64,000 bases of DNA from assembly GCA_963711675.1 (NCBI GenBank), contig CAVQFB010000016.1:1-64000 (forward strand), given 5' to 3'. The notes below the pieces were generated by a model. It saw only the letters and a program-made list of their open reading frames with translations, had not been told where the DNA came from and searched no databases. This DNA comes from CAVQFB01 sp963711675. Lineage in GTDB: Bacteria > Acidobacteriota > Terriglobia > Terriglobales > Acidobacteriaceae. A program made the position numbers and the translations under genes. Of this stretch, positions 1 through 10,406 are shown piece after piece. Position 1 is the first letter of the stretch. Every line of letters begins with the position of its first letter.

Positions 1-63
1 GTCATAACCAAGGTAACGAAACGAGTGTTTCAGGATCTTGTGACGAGCCGAACTGGGTCGCGA

Positions 64-816
64 TCAACGCTCGGTCTTGCGGATCAATTCTTCAAAATCT
101 CTGCGAGTCAGCACGCTTCTTGTCTGGAAGAACCTGACAATGGAAGACAGCGCGGCAGTTGCGTCGACAATCACCGGCAGCGTTTGTGACGCTGCATTTC
201 CCGGATTTTCCCTCTGCGAGACGGCTGGTGGGTGCGCGGTCTCGGAAAAGGATTCCAGCAACTCTTGCAGGTGGTGTCGTCCTTCGTCCGTGATTTCAGT
301 AAAAATGATGCCCATCCCCAGGAAGGGATAGCTGACTCGCACCTCCCCCATGACTTCGATGCGAATGCCATTCGCCTTGAGAACGAGGTCCACAGCAGTT
401 CCGGTGGGAGAGGTCTGCATCATCTCAACATAGCAACCATGCAAGCTCACGTCGGTGAGGGTTCCCCAGGTACGAATGTCAGAATTCGCCAGCCGGAACT
501 CGGCGGTGCCGTTGCATTTATAGCGGATGCTACGGCGCCGCTCGTGTCCGCCCCACGACGACAAGGAGCCTGATGTGCCGGCAACTGCCGAGATTGGTTG
601 TGCAGCCGTGTCTGGTGGCTGAGCGCTGGTCCCGGTGCGCTGCTCGCCGGTCTTCAAGCTTCGGAGATATGCTGCTCCAGCGTTCTCCGCATCGGGGGAA
701 CTCGGCGGCATACTCGGAGATTCGAGCAGGGGATCTTTGCGGTCCGACGGCTCTCTTGCCCAGGCGGGCTCAACCCAACTCGGATTCATGAGGCGAAAGG
801 CTCCGTCTACGAGCAA
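64..816 (-). CDS. PilZ domain protein
   Basis: The C-terminal half reads as a PilZ domain, which usually binds cyclic di-GMP. It begins with the basic cluster RRRSIRYKCNGTAEFR (about residues 92-107), continues with a TDVSLHGCYVEM stretch matching the PilZ D/NxSxxG motif, and ends in a helix near residue 190. The first 90 residues are proline- and serine-rich and probably disordered. A second Met near residue 10 (MNPSWVEP) could be the true start. A short variable tail follows the domain. The gene lies downstream of engB on the same strand but with a 104-bp gap, so co-transcription is unproven. Role inferred: c-di-GMP-responsive adaptor; the target is unknown. Confidence 0.8.
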   Translation of the reverse strand: MLVDGAFRLMNPSWVEPAWAREPSDRKDPLLESPSMPPSSPDAENAGAAYLRSLKTGEQRTGTSAQPPDTAAQPISAVAGTSGSLSSWGGHERRRSIRYKCNGTAEFRLANSDIRTWGTLTDVSLHGCYVEMMQTSPTGTAVDLVLKANGIRIEVMGEVRVSYPFLGMGIIFTEITDEGRHHLQELLESFSETAHPPAVSQRENPGNAASQTLPVIVDATAALSSIVRFFQTRSVLTRRDFEELIRKTER

Positions 817-920
817 ACTCGGCTCTCTTTCATGATCGGAGAATTTCGGAACCAGACAGGATTACGAAGGTATTCTTTTGATTGGTCCGGCAAGAGATGA
901 ATTCCCGCTTCGGGCAGGAC

Positions 921-1529
921 TCAAGATTGGACTTCCTGGGCCGTTATTGTGGCCTGACGGATCTCGTTCCACAGTGCTTCTCGACCTGCCCCGGTTTTCG
1001 CCGAGTAGGGCAGAATACGCGCGCCCGGGTGTTCCTGGGCCAGAGTCCGCAGCGCCGTGTTCAGCTGATTTCCCGAAAGCCGGTCGCTCTTGGTGCCAAG
1101 GATTACAAACGGACGTTCGGTAGAAGTCAGGAACTCCAGAAGCTGGCGATCGCTGTCCTGGGGCGGCACACTCACGTCGATCAGGACAAGGCACAGTGCC
1201 AGGCTGGGACGCTCCTTCAAGTACGGCTCGATGAACTTCGGCCATTCCTGGGAAATCTCGCGTGAAATTTTGGCATAGCCGTAGCCCGGCAGATCGGCCA
1301 ATAGAAGCTCTGGCCGGGGTTTCCCCGGCCAGCGGACCTCGAAAAAGTTGATGCTGCGGGTGCGTCCCGGGATCGAACTCGTTCTAGCAAGTTTGCTTCC
1401 GACCAGCGAATTGATCACGCTCGATTTTCCGACGTTGGACCGCCCAAGAAAAGCCACCTCCGGCAGAACCGGAGCGGGAAAGTGGCCAACATCAGTGGCC
1501 GCCATCAGGAATCGAGTCAGAACACGCAT
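921..1529 (-). CDS. engB: Ribosome biogenesis GTPase EngB/YsxC
   Basis: Small TRAFAC GTPase needed for late 50S subunit assembly. All G motifs are visible: G1 GRSNVGKSS (about residues 29-37), G2 in the RTSSIPGRTRS segment, G3 DLPGYGYAK, G4 as TKSD (in GTKSDRL), and G5 YSAKTG. The length of 202 residues is typical of the family. It lies downstream of lon with one TPR gene between, recalling the lonA-ysxC adjacency of Bacillus subtilis. The start at 1529 places the core domain at the expected distance from the N-terminus. Confidence 0.95.
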   Translation of the reverse strand: MRVLTRFLMAATDVGHFPAPVLPEVAFLGRSNVGKSSVINSLVGSKLARTSSIPGRTRSINFFEVRWPGKPRPELLLADLPGYGYAKISREISQEWPKFIEPYLKERPSLALCLVLIDVSVPPQDSDRQLLEFLTSTERPFVILGTKSDRLSGNQLNTALRTLAQEHPGARILPYSAKTGAGREALWNEIRQATITAQEVQS

Positions 1530-1644
1530 AGACGGTATGTGCCGTTAGGGACTTGATGGTGATCTTAACATTTGTGTTGCGGGCGTTGTCGGGTTGGTTA
1601 GCCGGCCGGCTTGGGAGGGCAGTTGACTCTTAACTTGGCCAAGC

Positions 1645-2388
1645 TCAGAACTTGATCTCACCCGTCTTGACGCGTTGAGCAAACGCGCTGCGAGGATTCA
1701 AGGCAAGTGCTTTGCCGATGGCCTGATCTGCCCCCGCTTGATCGCCCTTCTTTTTCAGAGCGACTGAGAGCCATGCCCAAGCCTCATCCGAGTTGGGGTC
1801 GAGTTTAACGGATTTCTGGAGGGCTTCGACCGATTTGTTGATGTCGCCCCCGAACGTCTTGGGCTTGAACAAGTACTCGCGGCCGAGCGACACCTGTACT
1901 ACGGCACTGTTGGGATTCAGCGTCACAGCGTGCTGGTTCTCGGCACTCGCTTTGGGGCCATACTTCATTCCCGAGAACATGCCCGTGATTTTCTTTCCAT
2001 ACAGGTCGGCGAGGATGCTGTGCGCTTCGGCAAAGCCATCGTTCAGAGTGATGGCTTGCTGGGCATATGCAATGCCAGGATCAATCCAGTGCTCCGCGCC
2101 GTGTTTGTCGTGACGTGTCTCCGCCGCGACGGCCCGATAGTATGCAACCCGCGCCAGGCCATACTGGCATTGTGCATTCTTGGGATCCGACTGTGCGCAC
2201 TTCTCGAACTGTGCCTGCGCGCCAGCCAAGGTGGCGTCGTCCAGAGCGGTGCGCCCCTCTTCGAGTTTCTGCTGTGCAGCAGTCAAGTCCGCGGGCTGAG
2301 TTTGAGCGCCAGCAGGCTGAGGAATCCAGGTGAAGAGAGCCACGAGAACGAGACCAAGCATAGAGGTGCGAACTCGGATATCCGGCAT
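1645..2388 (-). CDS. Secreted tetratricopeptide-repeat protein
   Basis: The chosen Met (MPDIRVRTS) gives a short basic N-region, a hydrophobic core (MLGLVLVALFTWI) and an AGA-type cleavage site, i.e. a signal peptide. An AGGT-like ribosome binding site lies about 8 nt upstream of this ATG. The rest is built of TPR-like helices: an EEGRTALDDATLAGAQAQFEKC repeat early, and SVEALQKSVKLDP and ADQAIGKALALNP repeats near the C-terminus. Such proteins act as periplasmic protein-interaction scaffolds; the partner cannot be told. A longer ORF extends upstream to 2442, but its extra residues do not look like a signal sequence. Confidence 0.75.
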   Translation of the reverse strand: MPDIRVRTSMLGLVLVALFTWIPQPAGAQTQPADLTAAQQKLEEGRTALDDATLAGAQAQFEKCAQSDPKNAQCQYGLARVAYYRAVAAETRHDKHGAEHWIDPGIAYAQQAITLNDGFAEAHSILADLYGKKITGMFSGMKYGPKASAENQHAVTLNPNSAVVQVSLGREYLFKPKTFGGDINKSVEALQKSVKLDPNSDEAWAWLSVALKKKGDQAGADQAIGKALALNPRSAFAQRVKTGEIKF

Positions 2389-2540
2389 CTCAGACCTAGC
2401 GACGGGAGTACTCCTGGGCGCTGCTGGCATTCCTGAATCCAATTCTGTCTAAGATACGCGTAATCACGCTTGGAGATGCCCGAACAGAAGACTCTTTAAT
2501 TTGAGGGCAAGACAAACAAGAGTTTTCCGCAAAGCAAATG

Positions 2541-2563
2541 AAAAGCCCGCTCTTCGCGGGCTT
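2541..2563 (-). terminator. Intrinsic terminator after lon
   Basis: A GC-rich hairpin with arms AAGCCCGC and GCGGGCTT and loop TCTTC sits 34 nt beyond the lon stop on the minus strand. It is followed by a short T-rich stretch (TTTTCATTT). Position and form fit termination of the tig-clpP-clpX-lon transcript. Confidence 0.65.
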
Positions 2564-2596
2564 CTCTTCAAGAGCGAAGTTGCGAGGCGCTGATGG

Positions 2597-5012
2597 CTAC
2601 TGATGTGCCGCCGGAGCGTCGCCAGTTTGCGATGTCATGGGCGGCGCAATTGGTTGGGGTACGGCCTCAGCGATCTGGGGCAGAGGCGACTCGAGGGCGA
2701 TGGCCAGCACCTGATCCATGGTCTCGACGAAGTGCAGCTTCATCGCGTTGCGCAGATTCTCCGGAATTTCCGCAATGTCCTTCTCGTTATCTTTGGGGAG
2801 AATGGCTTCGAAAACCCCTGCCCGGTGCGCAGCGAGCAACTTCTCTTTCAATCCGCCGATGGGGAGAACTTTGCCTCGCAACGTGATTTCGCCGGTCATG
2901 GCGATGTCGCGGCGTACGGGAATTTTGCTGAGCGCGCTGGAGATGGCCGTGGCGATGGTGATTCCGGCTGACGGCCCATCCTTGGGAATGGCGCCTTCCG
3001 GCACGTGGACGTGGATATCAAGCGTGCGATAGAACTCGCGATTCAACCCCAGCCTCATGGCCCGCGAGCGCACATACGACATGGCCGCTTGCGCCGACTC
3101 CTGCATCACGTCGCCCAGCTTGCCGGTCAGGGTTAGCTTCCCCTTGCCGTCGACCACCGTGGCTTCGGTGCTCAGGATGGAGCCGCCGACCTCGGTCCAA
3201 GCCAGTCCGGTGACCAGGCCAACCTCGCTCTTCTCGTGAGCGAGGGTATCGCGGAATTTGATCACGCCCAGGAATTCGCCGACGTTCTCACCGTTTACGG
3301 CTGCGTTGAAGGCTTCGCCTTCCTTCACCACCTTGCGGGCAACCTTGCGGCAGACGTTGCCGATTTCCCGCTCCAGGTTCCGGACGCCGGCTTCGCGCGT
3401 GTAGGAGCGAATCAAGAGTTGTGATCGCATCGTCGGAAAACTTGACATTCTTGTCGGTCAAGCCTGCATCCAGCATCTGCTTCTTGACCAGGAACTGCTT
3501 GGCGATCTCTACCTTCTCCTGCTCCGTGTAACCGTGCAGCCGCAACACTTCCATGCGGTCCTGCAGAGCGGGAGGGATGGTGTGCAAGACGTTGGCGGTG
3601 GCGATGAAGAAGACCTGGGAAAGATCGTATTCCACGTCCAGGTAGTGATCCACGAACATGAAATTCTGCTCGGGGTCGAGCACTTCGAGCAGCGCAGCCG
3701 ACGGGTCGCCGCGGAAGTCCATCGACATCTTGTCCACTTCATCCAGCATGAACACCGGGTTCTTGGTGCCGGCCTTCTTCATCATCTGGATGATCTGTCC
3801 TGGCAGAGCGCCAATGTAAGTGCGGCGATGACCACGGATTTCGGCTTCATCACGCACGCCGCCCAGCGACATACGGACAAACTTGCGGCCCGTAGCTTTG
3901 GCGATGGACATGCCGAGAGATGTTTTGCCAACTCCCGGAGGCCCGACAAAACAGAGAATAGATCCCTTCGGATTCTTTACCAGCTGGCGTACGGCAAGAA
4001 ACTCGAGGATGCGTTCCTTGATCTTCTCGAGGCCGTAGTGATCTTCGTTCAGGACCTTCTCGGCGCGGGAGATATTGCGAATTTCCTTCGACCGCTTCTT
4101 CCAGGGCACCGCCAGGAGCCAATCCAGGTAGTTGCGTGAAACCGTCGACTCGGCGGACATCGGCGGCATGGCCTCGAGCTTCTTGAGTTCCTGCATGGCC
4201 TTGTCGCGCACATCTTTGGGCATGCCGGCGGCGTCGATCTTCTTCTTCAGTTCGTCAAACTCGCTCTTTTCGCCGCGGCCGAGTTCCTTCTGGATCGCCT
4301 TGATCTTTTCGTTGAGGTAGTACTCTTTCTGAGCCCGTTCCATCTGCCGCTTTACACGCGACTGGATGGTGCGGTCCATATTGAGCTTTTCAATCTCGAT
4401 GTCGAGCACATCGCCGATCCGGTTCAGGCGCTCCGCCGGATCGAAGATCTCAAGCAGTTCCTGCTTCTCCTCGATCGACAGCTGGAGGTTCGCGGCAATC
4501 GTGTCCGTGAGCCTAGCTGGGTCTTCCATGCGCACGGCGGCGATCATGGTTTCGTAGTTCAGCGACTGGCAAAGCTTCACGTACTGCTCGAAGAGGGACG
4601 TAACCCGCTGCATTCCGGCTTCGATCTGTGGATTTACCTCGGCCGTGTAGCGAGCGACCCGCACGCTGGCCTGCATGTACCCGTCGGTGTCAGTGACCTG
4701 GAGAATCTTGCCGCGCTCGATACCTTCGACCAGAACCTTGATGTTTCCGTCGGGGAGCTTGAGGCTCTGCACGATGTTGACGATGGTGCCGACCTGGTAG
4801 ATCTCGTTCGGCTTCGGCTCGTCAATGCTGGCATCGTGCTGGGTGGCCAGGAAAATCTTCTTGTCCGCGGCCAAGGCCTCTTCGAGGGCATGCACGCTGG
4901 ACTCCCGGCCCACCACGAACGGCGTCATCATGAAAGGGAAGATGACCACGTCCCGGATGGGCATCATGGGCAATTTCCTGGTCTCAAACTTCTCTTTGGA
5001 TTGGGTCACCAT
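2597..5012 (-). CDS. lon: ATP-dependent protease La (Lon), one frameshift
   Basis: Hexameric AAA+ protease that degrades misfolded and regulatory proteins in the cytoplasm. The N-terminal LON substrate-binding domain (LPMMPIRDVVIFPFM) is followed by a coiled linker, an AAA+ module with Walker A GPPGVGKTS and Walker B VFMLDEVDK, and the protease domain with Ser in KDGPSAG and Lys in GGLKEKLLAAHRAG, the Ser-Lys dyad. The reading frame breaks at about 3414: the C-terminal part (ending 2597) and the N-terminal part (ending 3288) are in different frames. Removing one A near 3414 restores the continuous text DDAITTLIRSYTREAGVRN and a full-length protein of about 804 residues. A sequencing error is more likely than a real lesion. 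Confidence 0.92.
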
Positions 5013-5121
5013 TTCTCCCGAATGAAAGGTAGTTGTCGAATAATCCGAGTGCCGATTCGTCCGCGTACCAACGACTCGACCGCAGCCTTCCCGCCCCTAG
5101 ATTACCTGCTGAGGATAGGCA

Positions 5122-6411
<1,290 letters not shown>

Positions 6412-6526
6412 TCGGCTTTACTCCTTTTCTGCATCGGACTCGCCCGCTGCCGCCCGGACTGCGTAACGGGAGCCGCTTCTCGCCGAGAATTGCAGGAAAG
6501 TGATCGGCGAACGCCGATCATATCTC

Positions 6527-7114
6527 CTATCTCGTCTTATAGATGATATCGTCGATGATTCCGTATTCCTTAGCCTGCTGCGCGTTCATAATGAAGTCGC
6601 GCTCCACGTCCTTCTCCACCTTTTCCAGCTTCTGCCCGCTGTGCTTGGACAGTAACTGGTTTGTAATCTCACGCATACGCAGAATCTCTCGCGCATGAAT
6701 GTCGATGTCGGTGGCCTGACCTGACAGGCCGCCCATCGACGGCTGGTGGATCAGAATGCGTGAATTGGGCAGGGCCAAACGTTTCTTATCCTCGCCCGCC
6801 GCCAGAAGCAAAGCCGCCATGCTGGCCGCCTGTCCGATGCAAATCGTGGTGACGTCATTCTTCACGTATTGCATCGTGTCGTAGATCGCCATGCCGGCGG
6901 TAATCGATCCACCCGGGGAGTTGATGTAAAGCTGGATGTCTTTCTCCGGATCCTCTTGTGCCAGAAACAACATTTGGGCAATCACCAGGTTGGCGATGTT
7001 GTCGTCAATCGGCGTGCCGATGAAGATGATGTTATCGCGCAGCAAGCGGGAGTAGATGTCGTAAGCCCGCTCTCCCCGTCCGGTCTGCTCGATGACCATG
7101 GGTACCAGCATCAT
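6527..7114 (-). CDS. clpP: ATP-dependent Clp protease proteolytic subunit ClpP
   Basis: Serine peptidase forming the tetradecameric barrel capped by ClpX. The catalytic Ser is in GQAASMAA, the His in LIHQPSMGG, and the Asp follows in the DVERD segment. I chose the Met of MMLVPMVIEQTGRGERAYD because it aligns with the usual N-terminus of the family. An open frame with an upstream GTG at 7165 would add 17 residues and cannot be excluded, since neither start has a convincing Shine-Dalgarno. The gene lies between tig and clpX. Confidence 0.95.
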   Translation of the reverse strand: MMLVPMVIEQTGRGERAYDIYSRLLRDNIIFIGTPIDDNIANLVIAQMLFLAQEDPEKDIQLYINSPGGSITAGMAIYDTMQYVKNDVTTICIGQAASMAALLLAAGEDKKRLALPNSRILIHQPSMGGLSGQATDIDIHAREILRMREITNQLLSKHSGQKLEKVEKDVERDFIMNAQQAKEYGIIDDIIYKTR

Positions 7115-7203
7115 TTTTGGATCATTCTGGTTCACGTTCACCCGCCACACTCCAGCCCCGACCACAGATCTCGTCTTCGGGGAGGATCGAAAAAGCCGCC
7201 TTG

Positions 7204-8472
7204 TCAGGCGGACTGGTGATACAGAAAGTTGAGGGTCTTCTCGCTGCGGATTCTAGTCCGGATTCTATCGAGCGCCCCATCACGTGTCAAACGAGCCCGG
7301 ATCGCTTCGGCCGTCTGTTTTGATTGCTTTGCCAGTGCTTCAATTTCCTGATTCAGTTCCTCGTCACTGACCTCGATCTTCTCCTCGTCCGCCACTCTTT
7401 CGAGCAGCAGAGAGGACTTCACTTCCTGCACTGCCTGATCGCGCTGCCCGGCGCGAAGCCGGACCAGATCCATCTTCTTTATGTCCTCAGCCTTCATGCC
7501 CTGTGCTGCCAGCGCCCGCAACCCGCGTTCCAGCCGCAAGTCGATCTGGCGCTCGACCAAGGCTTCGGGTACCTCAAACTCATTGCGCTTCACCAGTTCT
7601 TCCACCAGCTTGTCCTTGGCGGTGTGCTCGGCAGCGTGCTTCCGTTCCGACTCCAGTCCCTCGCGGATTCGAGTCTTTACTTCATCAAGATTCGCAAACT
7701 CACCCAGTTCCTTGGCGAATGCGTCGTTCAATTCCGGCAGGCTCTTTTGCTTGATCGAATGCACCTTCACGGTATACCTGAAGGTCTTGCCAGCCAGTCT
7801 TTTATCGGCACTATCCTGGGGATACACCACATCAAAGCTGCGTTCATCCCCGGCTGATGCGCCCCGCAGGTTCTCCGTGAACTCGGGCATGGTGTTCTTG
7901 CCGGCGATCTCGACCATGATTTCGTCCATGTGGACGGGTTGGCCCTCGCCATCCTTGGGAACTCCGTCGAGCGATACCTGAGCAAAATCCCCGTCGGCCA
8001 AGGGACGGCCCTCAACCGCATTGTAGGTGGCGTGCTGCTCGCGCACGTTGCCCAAAGCTTCCTCGACTTCCTCCTCGGTAACCGTGATTTCCGGTTTTTC
8101 GGCGCGCAGCTCTTTGTATCCTTCGACCTTAATTTCGGGCAGAACTTCGAAGCTGGCCTTGAAGCGCAGGGGCTCACCGTCGTGGATGTGGAGGTCCGAG
8201 ACCCGCGGTTGCGAAACCGGGATCAGGCCTTGCTTCTCCGCCTCCCTGCGGAAGTAGCGGGGAACGAGTGACTCGACGACGTCGCTCTTGATTTCCTCTC
8301 CGAAGCGGTGGCGGATGATGGAAGCGGGTACATGACCCGCGCGGAACCCTGGGAGCCGGGCTACTTTTTGATATTTCTGAATGAGAGTTTCGGTTTCGCG
8401 GCTGACTTCTTCGGCGGGAACTTCGACCTGGATTTCCCGCTTGACACTGTCTTTTGTTTCGGTGGGGCTCAC
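7204..8472 (-). CDS. tig: Trigger factor, ribosome-associated chaperone and prolyl isomerase
   Basis: Binds the ribosome exit tunnel and helps nascent chains fold. The ribosome-binding signature reads LPGFRAGHVPASIIRHRFG (about residues 39-57), where the family consensus is GFRxGKxP, so His replaces the usual Lys. The FKBP-like PPIase domain runs about 150-240 (GDFAQVSLDG, KRLAGKTFRYTV), and the helical chaperone arms fill the rest. Length 422 is normal. The start is GTG, with AAAGG about 8 nt upstream. It is first in the tig-clpP-clpX-lon series. Confidence 0.95.
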   Translation of the reverse strand: MSPTETKDSVKREIQVEVPAEEVSRETETLIQKYQKVARLPGFRAGHVPASIIRHRFGEEIKSDVVESLVPRYFRREAEKQGLIPVSQPRVSDLHIHDGEPLRFKASFEVLPEIKVEGYKELRAEKPEITVTEEEVEEALGNVREQHATYNAVEGRPLADGDFAQVSLDGVPKDGEGQPVHMDEIMVEIAGKNTMPEFTENLRGASAGDERSFDVVYPQDSADKRLAGKTFRYTVKVHSIKQKSLPELNDAFAKELGEFANLDEVKTRIREGLESERKHAAEHTAKDKLVEELVKRNEFEVPEALVERQIDLRLERGLRALAAQGMKAEDIKKMDLVRLRAGQRDQAVQEVKSSLLLERVADEEKIEVSDEELNQEIEALAKQSKQTAEAIRARLTRDGALDRIRTRIRSEKTLNFLYHQSA

Positions 8473-8625
8473 ATTAAACCTTTCACGCCTTAGCCGGAAT
8501 CAGACCTCCCGGTCAGGGGAGGGAAATCGTCCATGGCAGTTCCGGCTTAAGATTCGAGTGTAAAGACTAAGGGAGAGCAGCGTCAAACGAAGAAGAGCCA
8601 ACTTTGACAAATCTGGCGCCTGGAA

Positions 8626-8685
8626 GTTACCAAAGTTTCACTGAAGTCGACACGGGACGGGCGGAGAGAGTCCAACTTTGGTAAC
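8626..8685. promoter_or_regulatory. Perfect 12-bp inverted repeat between tig and the glycosylase gene
   Basis: GTTACCAAAGTT at 8626-8637 is the exact reverse complement of AACTTTGGTAAC at 8674-8685, separated by 36 bp. A third partial half-site, CCAACTTTGAC, lies at about 8598-8608. The repeat lies in the divergent promoter region between tig (minus) and the UDG gene (plus). It has no T-run and a long spacer, so it resembles a paired operator more than a terminator. No regulator can be named. Confidence 0.45.
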
Positions 8686-8723
8686 TCTGAGCTGAATTAA
8701 AGGCCTCGAAGACCAATGATCAG

Positions 8724-9545
8724 ATGGGCCGAATCGATGGGCGGCTTGGCTGTGATACTTTTTCGAGCGTGCCCAAGAAGGACAATCCTCATCGGGTCAA
8801 GAAGGCGCAAGCGAAGTCCCCTCCGCTGCCGGAGCACTCCTCCATTGATCCGAAAATCAATCCTGCGTGGCTGCTGCAACTGAATCGTGAAGTCATTGTT
8901 TGTACGCGCTGTCCGAGGCTGGTCGAATATCGCGAGAAAATTGCCAAAGAGAAGCGCCGCGCTTACCTCGCATGGGAATACTGGGGACGCCCGGTTCCCG
9001 GTTTTGGCGACCCCAATGCGCGCGTGGTGATATTAGGTCTCGCCCCGGGTGCCCACGGATCGAACCGAACTGGACGTCCCTTCACCGGTGACTCTTCCGG
9101 ATACTTCATGTATCCGGTTTTATATGAGACCGGATTTGCGAACCAACCCAACGGCACGCATCGGGGAGACGGACTCGAATTGAAGGATGCTTACATCACC
9201 GCCGCAGCACGCTGCGCGCCACCGGACAACAAGCCGACTCCGGCTGAACTCGCGAATTGTGCCCCGTTTCTCGACCGGGAACTGGACGGTCTCAAGCACG
9301 TCCGCGTGATCGTGGCCCTAGGAAAAATTGGCTTTGATGCCTACCTGAATTATCTGAAACGGAAGGGCCAGCTTGAGAGCAAGAAGGCGTTTGTCTTCCG
9401 CCATCGCGCCGCCTACGAATTGCCGGACGGAAAGATTCTGTTGGCTTCTTATCATCCGTCGAACCAAAACACCAATACCGGCAAACTCACGCGTGAGATG
9501 TTTGTCGATGTTTTCAATGAAGCCGCAAGGTTGGCGGGCAGGTAA
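8724..9545 (+). CDS. Family 5 (type B) uracil-DNA glycosylase
   Basis: Base-excision repair enzyme removing uracil and some other deaminated bases from DNA. Motif A reads GLAPGAHGSNRTGRPFTGD, the family 5 form without the Asp/Asn general base of families 1-4. Motif B is SYHPSNQNTNTG. Cysteines consistent with a 4Fe-4S cluster are in CTRCPRL (about residue 58), AARCAPPDN and ANCAPF. The length is typical after allowing for a 45-residue polar N-terminal extension. A GTG at 8769 (VPKKDNPH) could be the true start, as the first 15 residues look unlike the family. Confidence 0.88.
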   Translation: MGRIDGRLGCDTFSSVPKKDNPHRVKKAQAKSPPLPEHSSIDPKINPAWLLQLNREVIVCTRCPRLVEYREKIAKEKRRAYLAWEYWGRPVPGFGDPNARVVILGLAPGAHGSNRTGRPFTGDSSGYFMYPVLYETGFANQPNGTHRGDGLELKDAYITAAARCAPPDNKPTPAELANCAPFLDRELDGLKHVRVIVALGKIGFDAYLNYLKRKGQLESKKAFVFRHRAAYELPDGKILLASYHPSNQNTNTGKLTREMFVDVFNEAARLAGR

Positions 9546-9588
9546 GTCTCGCGGACTTCAGCCGGATCTGAGCCTGATCCCGCGCGGC

Positions 9589-10221
9589 CTACGACGGGCA
9601 GGGTGGTGTTTCTTGCTTGGATGTTTCTTTTGACCGGCGCCGGTTGGCGTAACGTCTGCGATGGTGACGAAGGGACCTAGCGTGACGCTTCTTGCTGGAA
9701 TGCGAGGTTGTCGAGGATTGAGCGGGCCTTGGAGACTCTGCAGTCGCGGCCGTGGACATTGGAACCACCACAAAGGGGGAGGGTCGCGCGGTCAACCCGG
9801 GTCTGGAGGTTAGTGTTGTCGGGAGAAAGTGTGGCAAGGCCGCTTCGGCGACCTCAATTGGAATAGTCCGAGTTGGCTTTCGATCGCGAGGGACCACTGG
9901 TGCCATGATCAGCATCGCAGCGGTAACCACAGGCGCCAATAACAAGCTGCGGCGCCACTTCGGGGCCACGATTTTTCTTACGTCCGAACCGTTGGAGGCT
10001 AAAGCGACCGGTCTCCTGGTGACAGTAGCAGGCCGTCTCTTTCGCGCAACCCGCTTTTGTGCGCCGCACTCGCTCGGCTTGGGCAGGCTCGGGTCTTTGC
10101 GTGCGCGATCCTTCATTCCCTTTTTGCGCAGACGCTGCGCCAGCGTCGCAAGGGAGAGGCCACGCCTCTTGGCACCCGAGACTCTGGGCCGGGTGCGTCC
10201 CGTCTTTGTTTTTCTCGCCAT
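9589..10221 (-). CDS. Hypothetical basic protein with one membrane segment
   Basis: I do not recognise a family. From the Met at 10221 (MARKTKTGRTRPR) the protein has a Lys/Arg-rich N-terminal third, one hydrophobic segment near the middle (SLLLAPVVTAAMLIMAPVV), and a Ser/Thr/Pro-rich then Arg/His-rich C-terminal tail. This suggests a single-pass inner-membrane protein with basic flanks, perhaps contacting nucleic acid or cell wall. The open frame continues upstream to 10365, but those residues look like non-coding translation. Several plus-strand ORFs overlap it, so coding status is not certain. It is convergent with the glycosylase gene and downstream of murB. Confidence 0.45.
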   Translation of the reverse strand: MARKTKTGRTRPRVSGAKRRGLSLATLAQRLRKKGMKDRARKDPSLPKPSECGAQKRVARKRRPATVTRRPVALASNGSDVRKIVAPKWRRSLLLAPVVTAAMLIMAPVVPRDRKPTRTIPIEVAEAALPHFLPTTLTSRPGLTARPSPFVVVPMSTAATAESPRPAQSSTTSHSSKKRHARSLRHHRRRYANRRRSKETSKQETPPCPS

Positions 10222-10406
10222 CGAAGCTGCAATTTTGACTTGGGCGAGGGGCGCTTGTTTGTGATCACCCCAGCACGGAGGTATGGGCGTGTGAGGTCGT
10301 GTTTCAGGAAGGAACTCGGTGGAAGAAAAGGGAAGAGGAGTTTGAACGAGAGTCTTAACGGACAACGCACTCCTGTCCTACCGACAGTTGTTCTGCAAGA
10401 GTCGGG

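Noticed and set aside
9752..10264. 170-residue plus-strand ORF
   Set aside because: It overlaps the basic membrane-anchored minus-strand ORF; the product shows no domain or signal. The minus frame is only moderately better supported, so some doubt remains.
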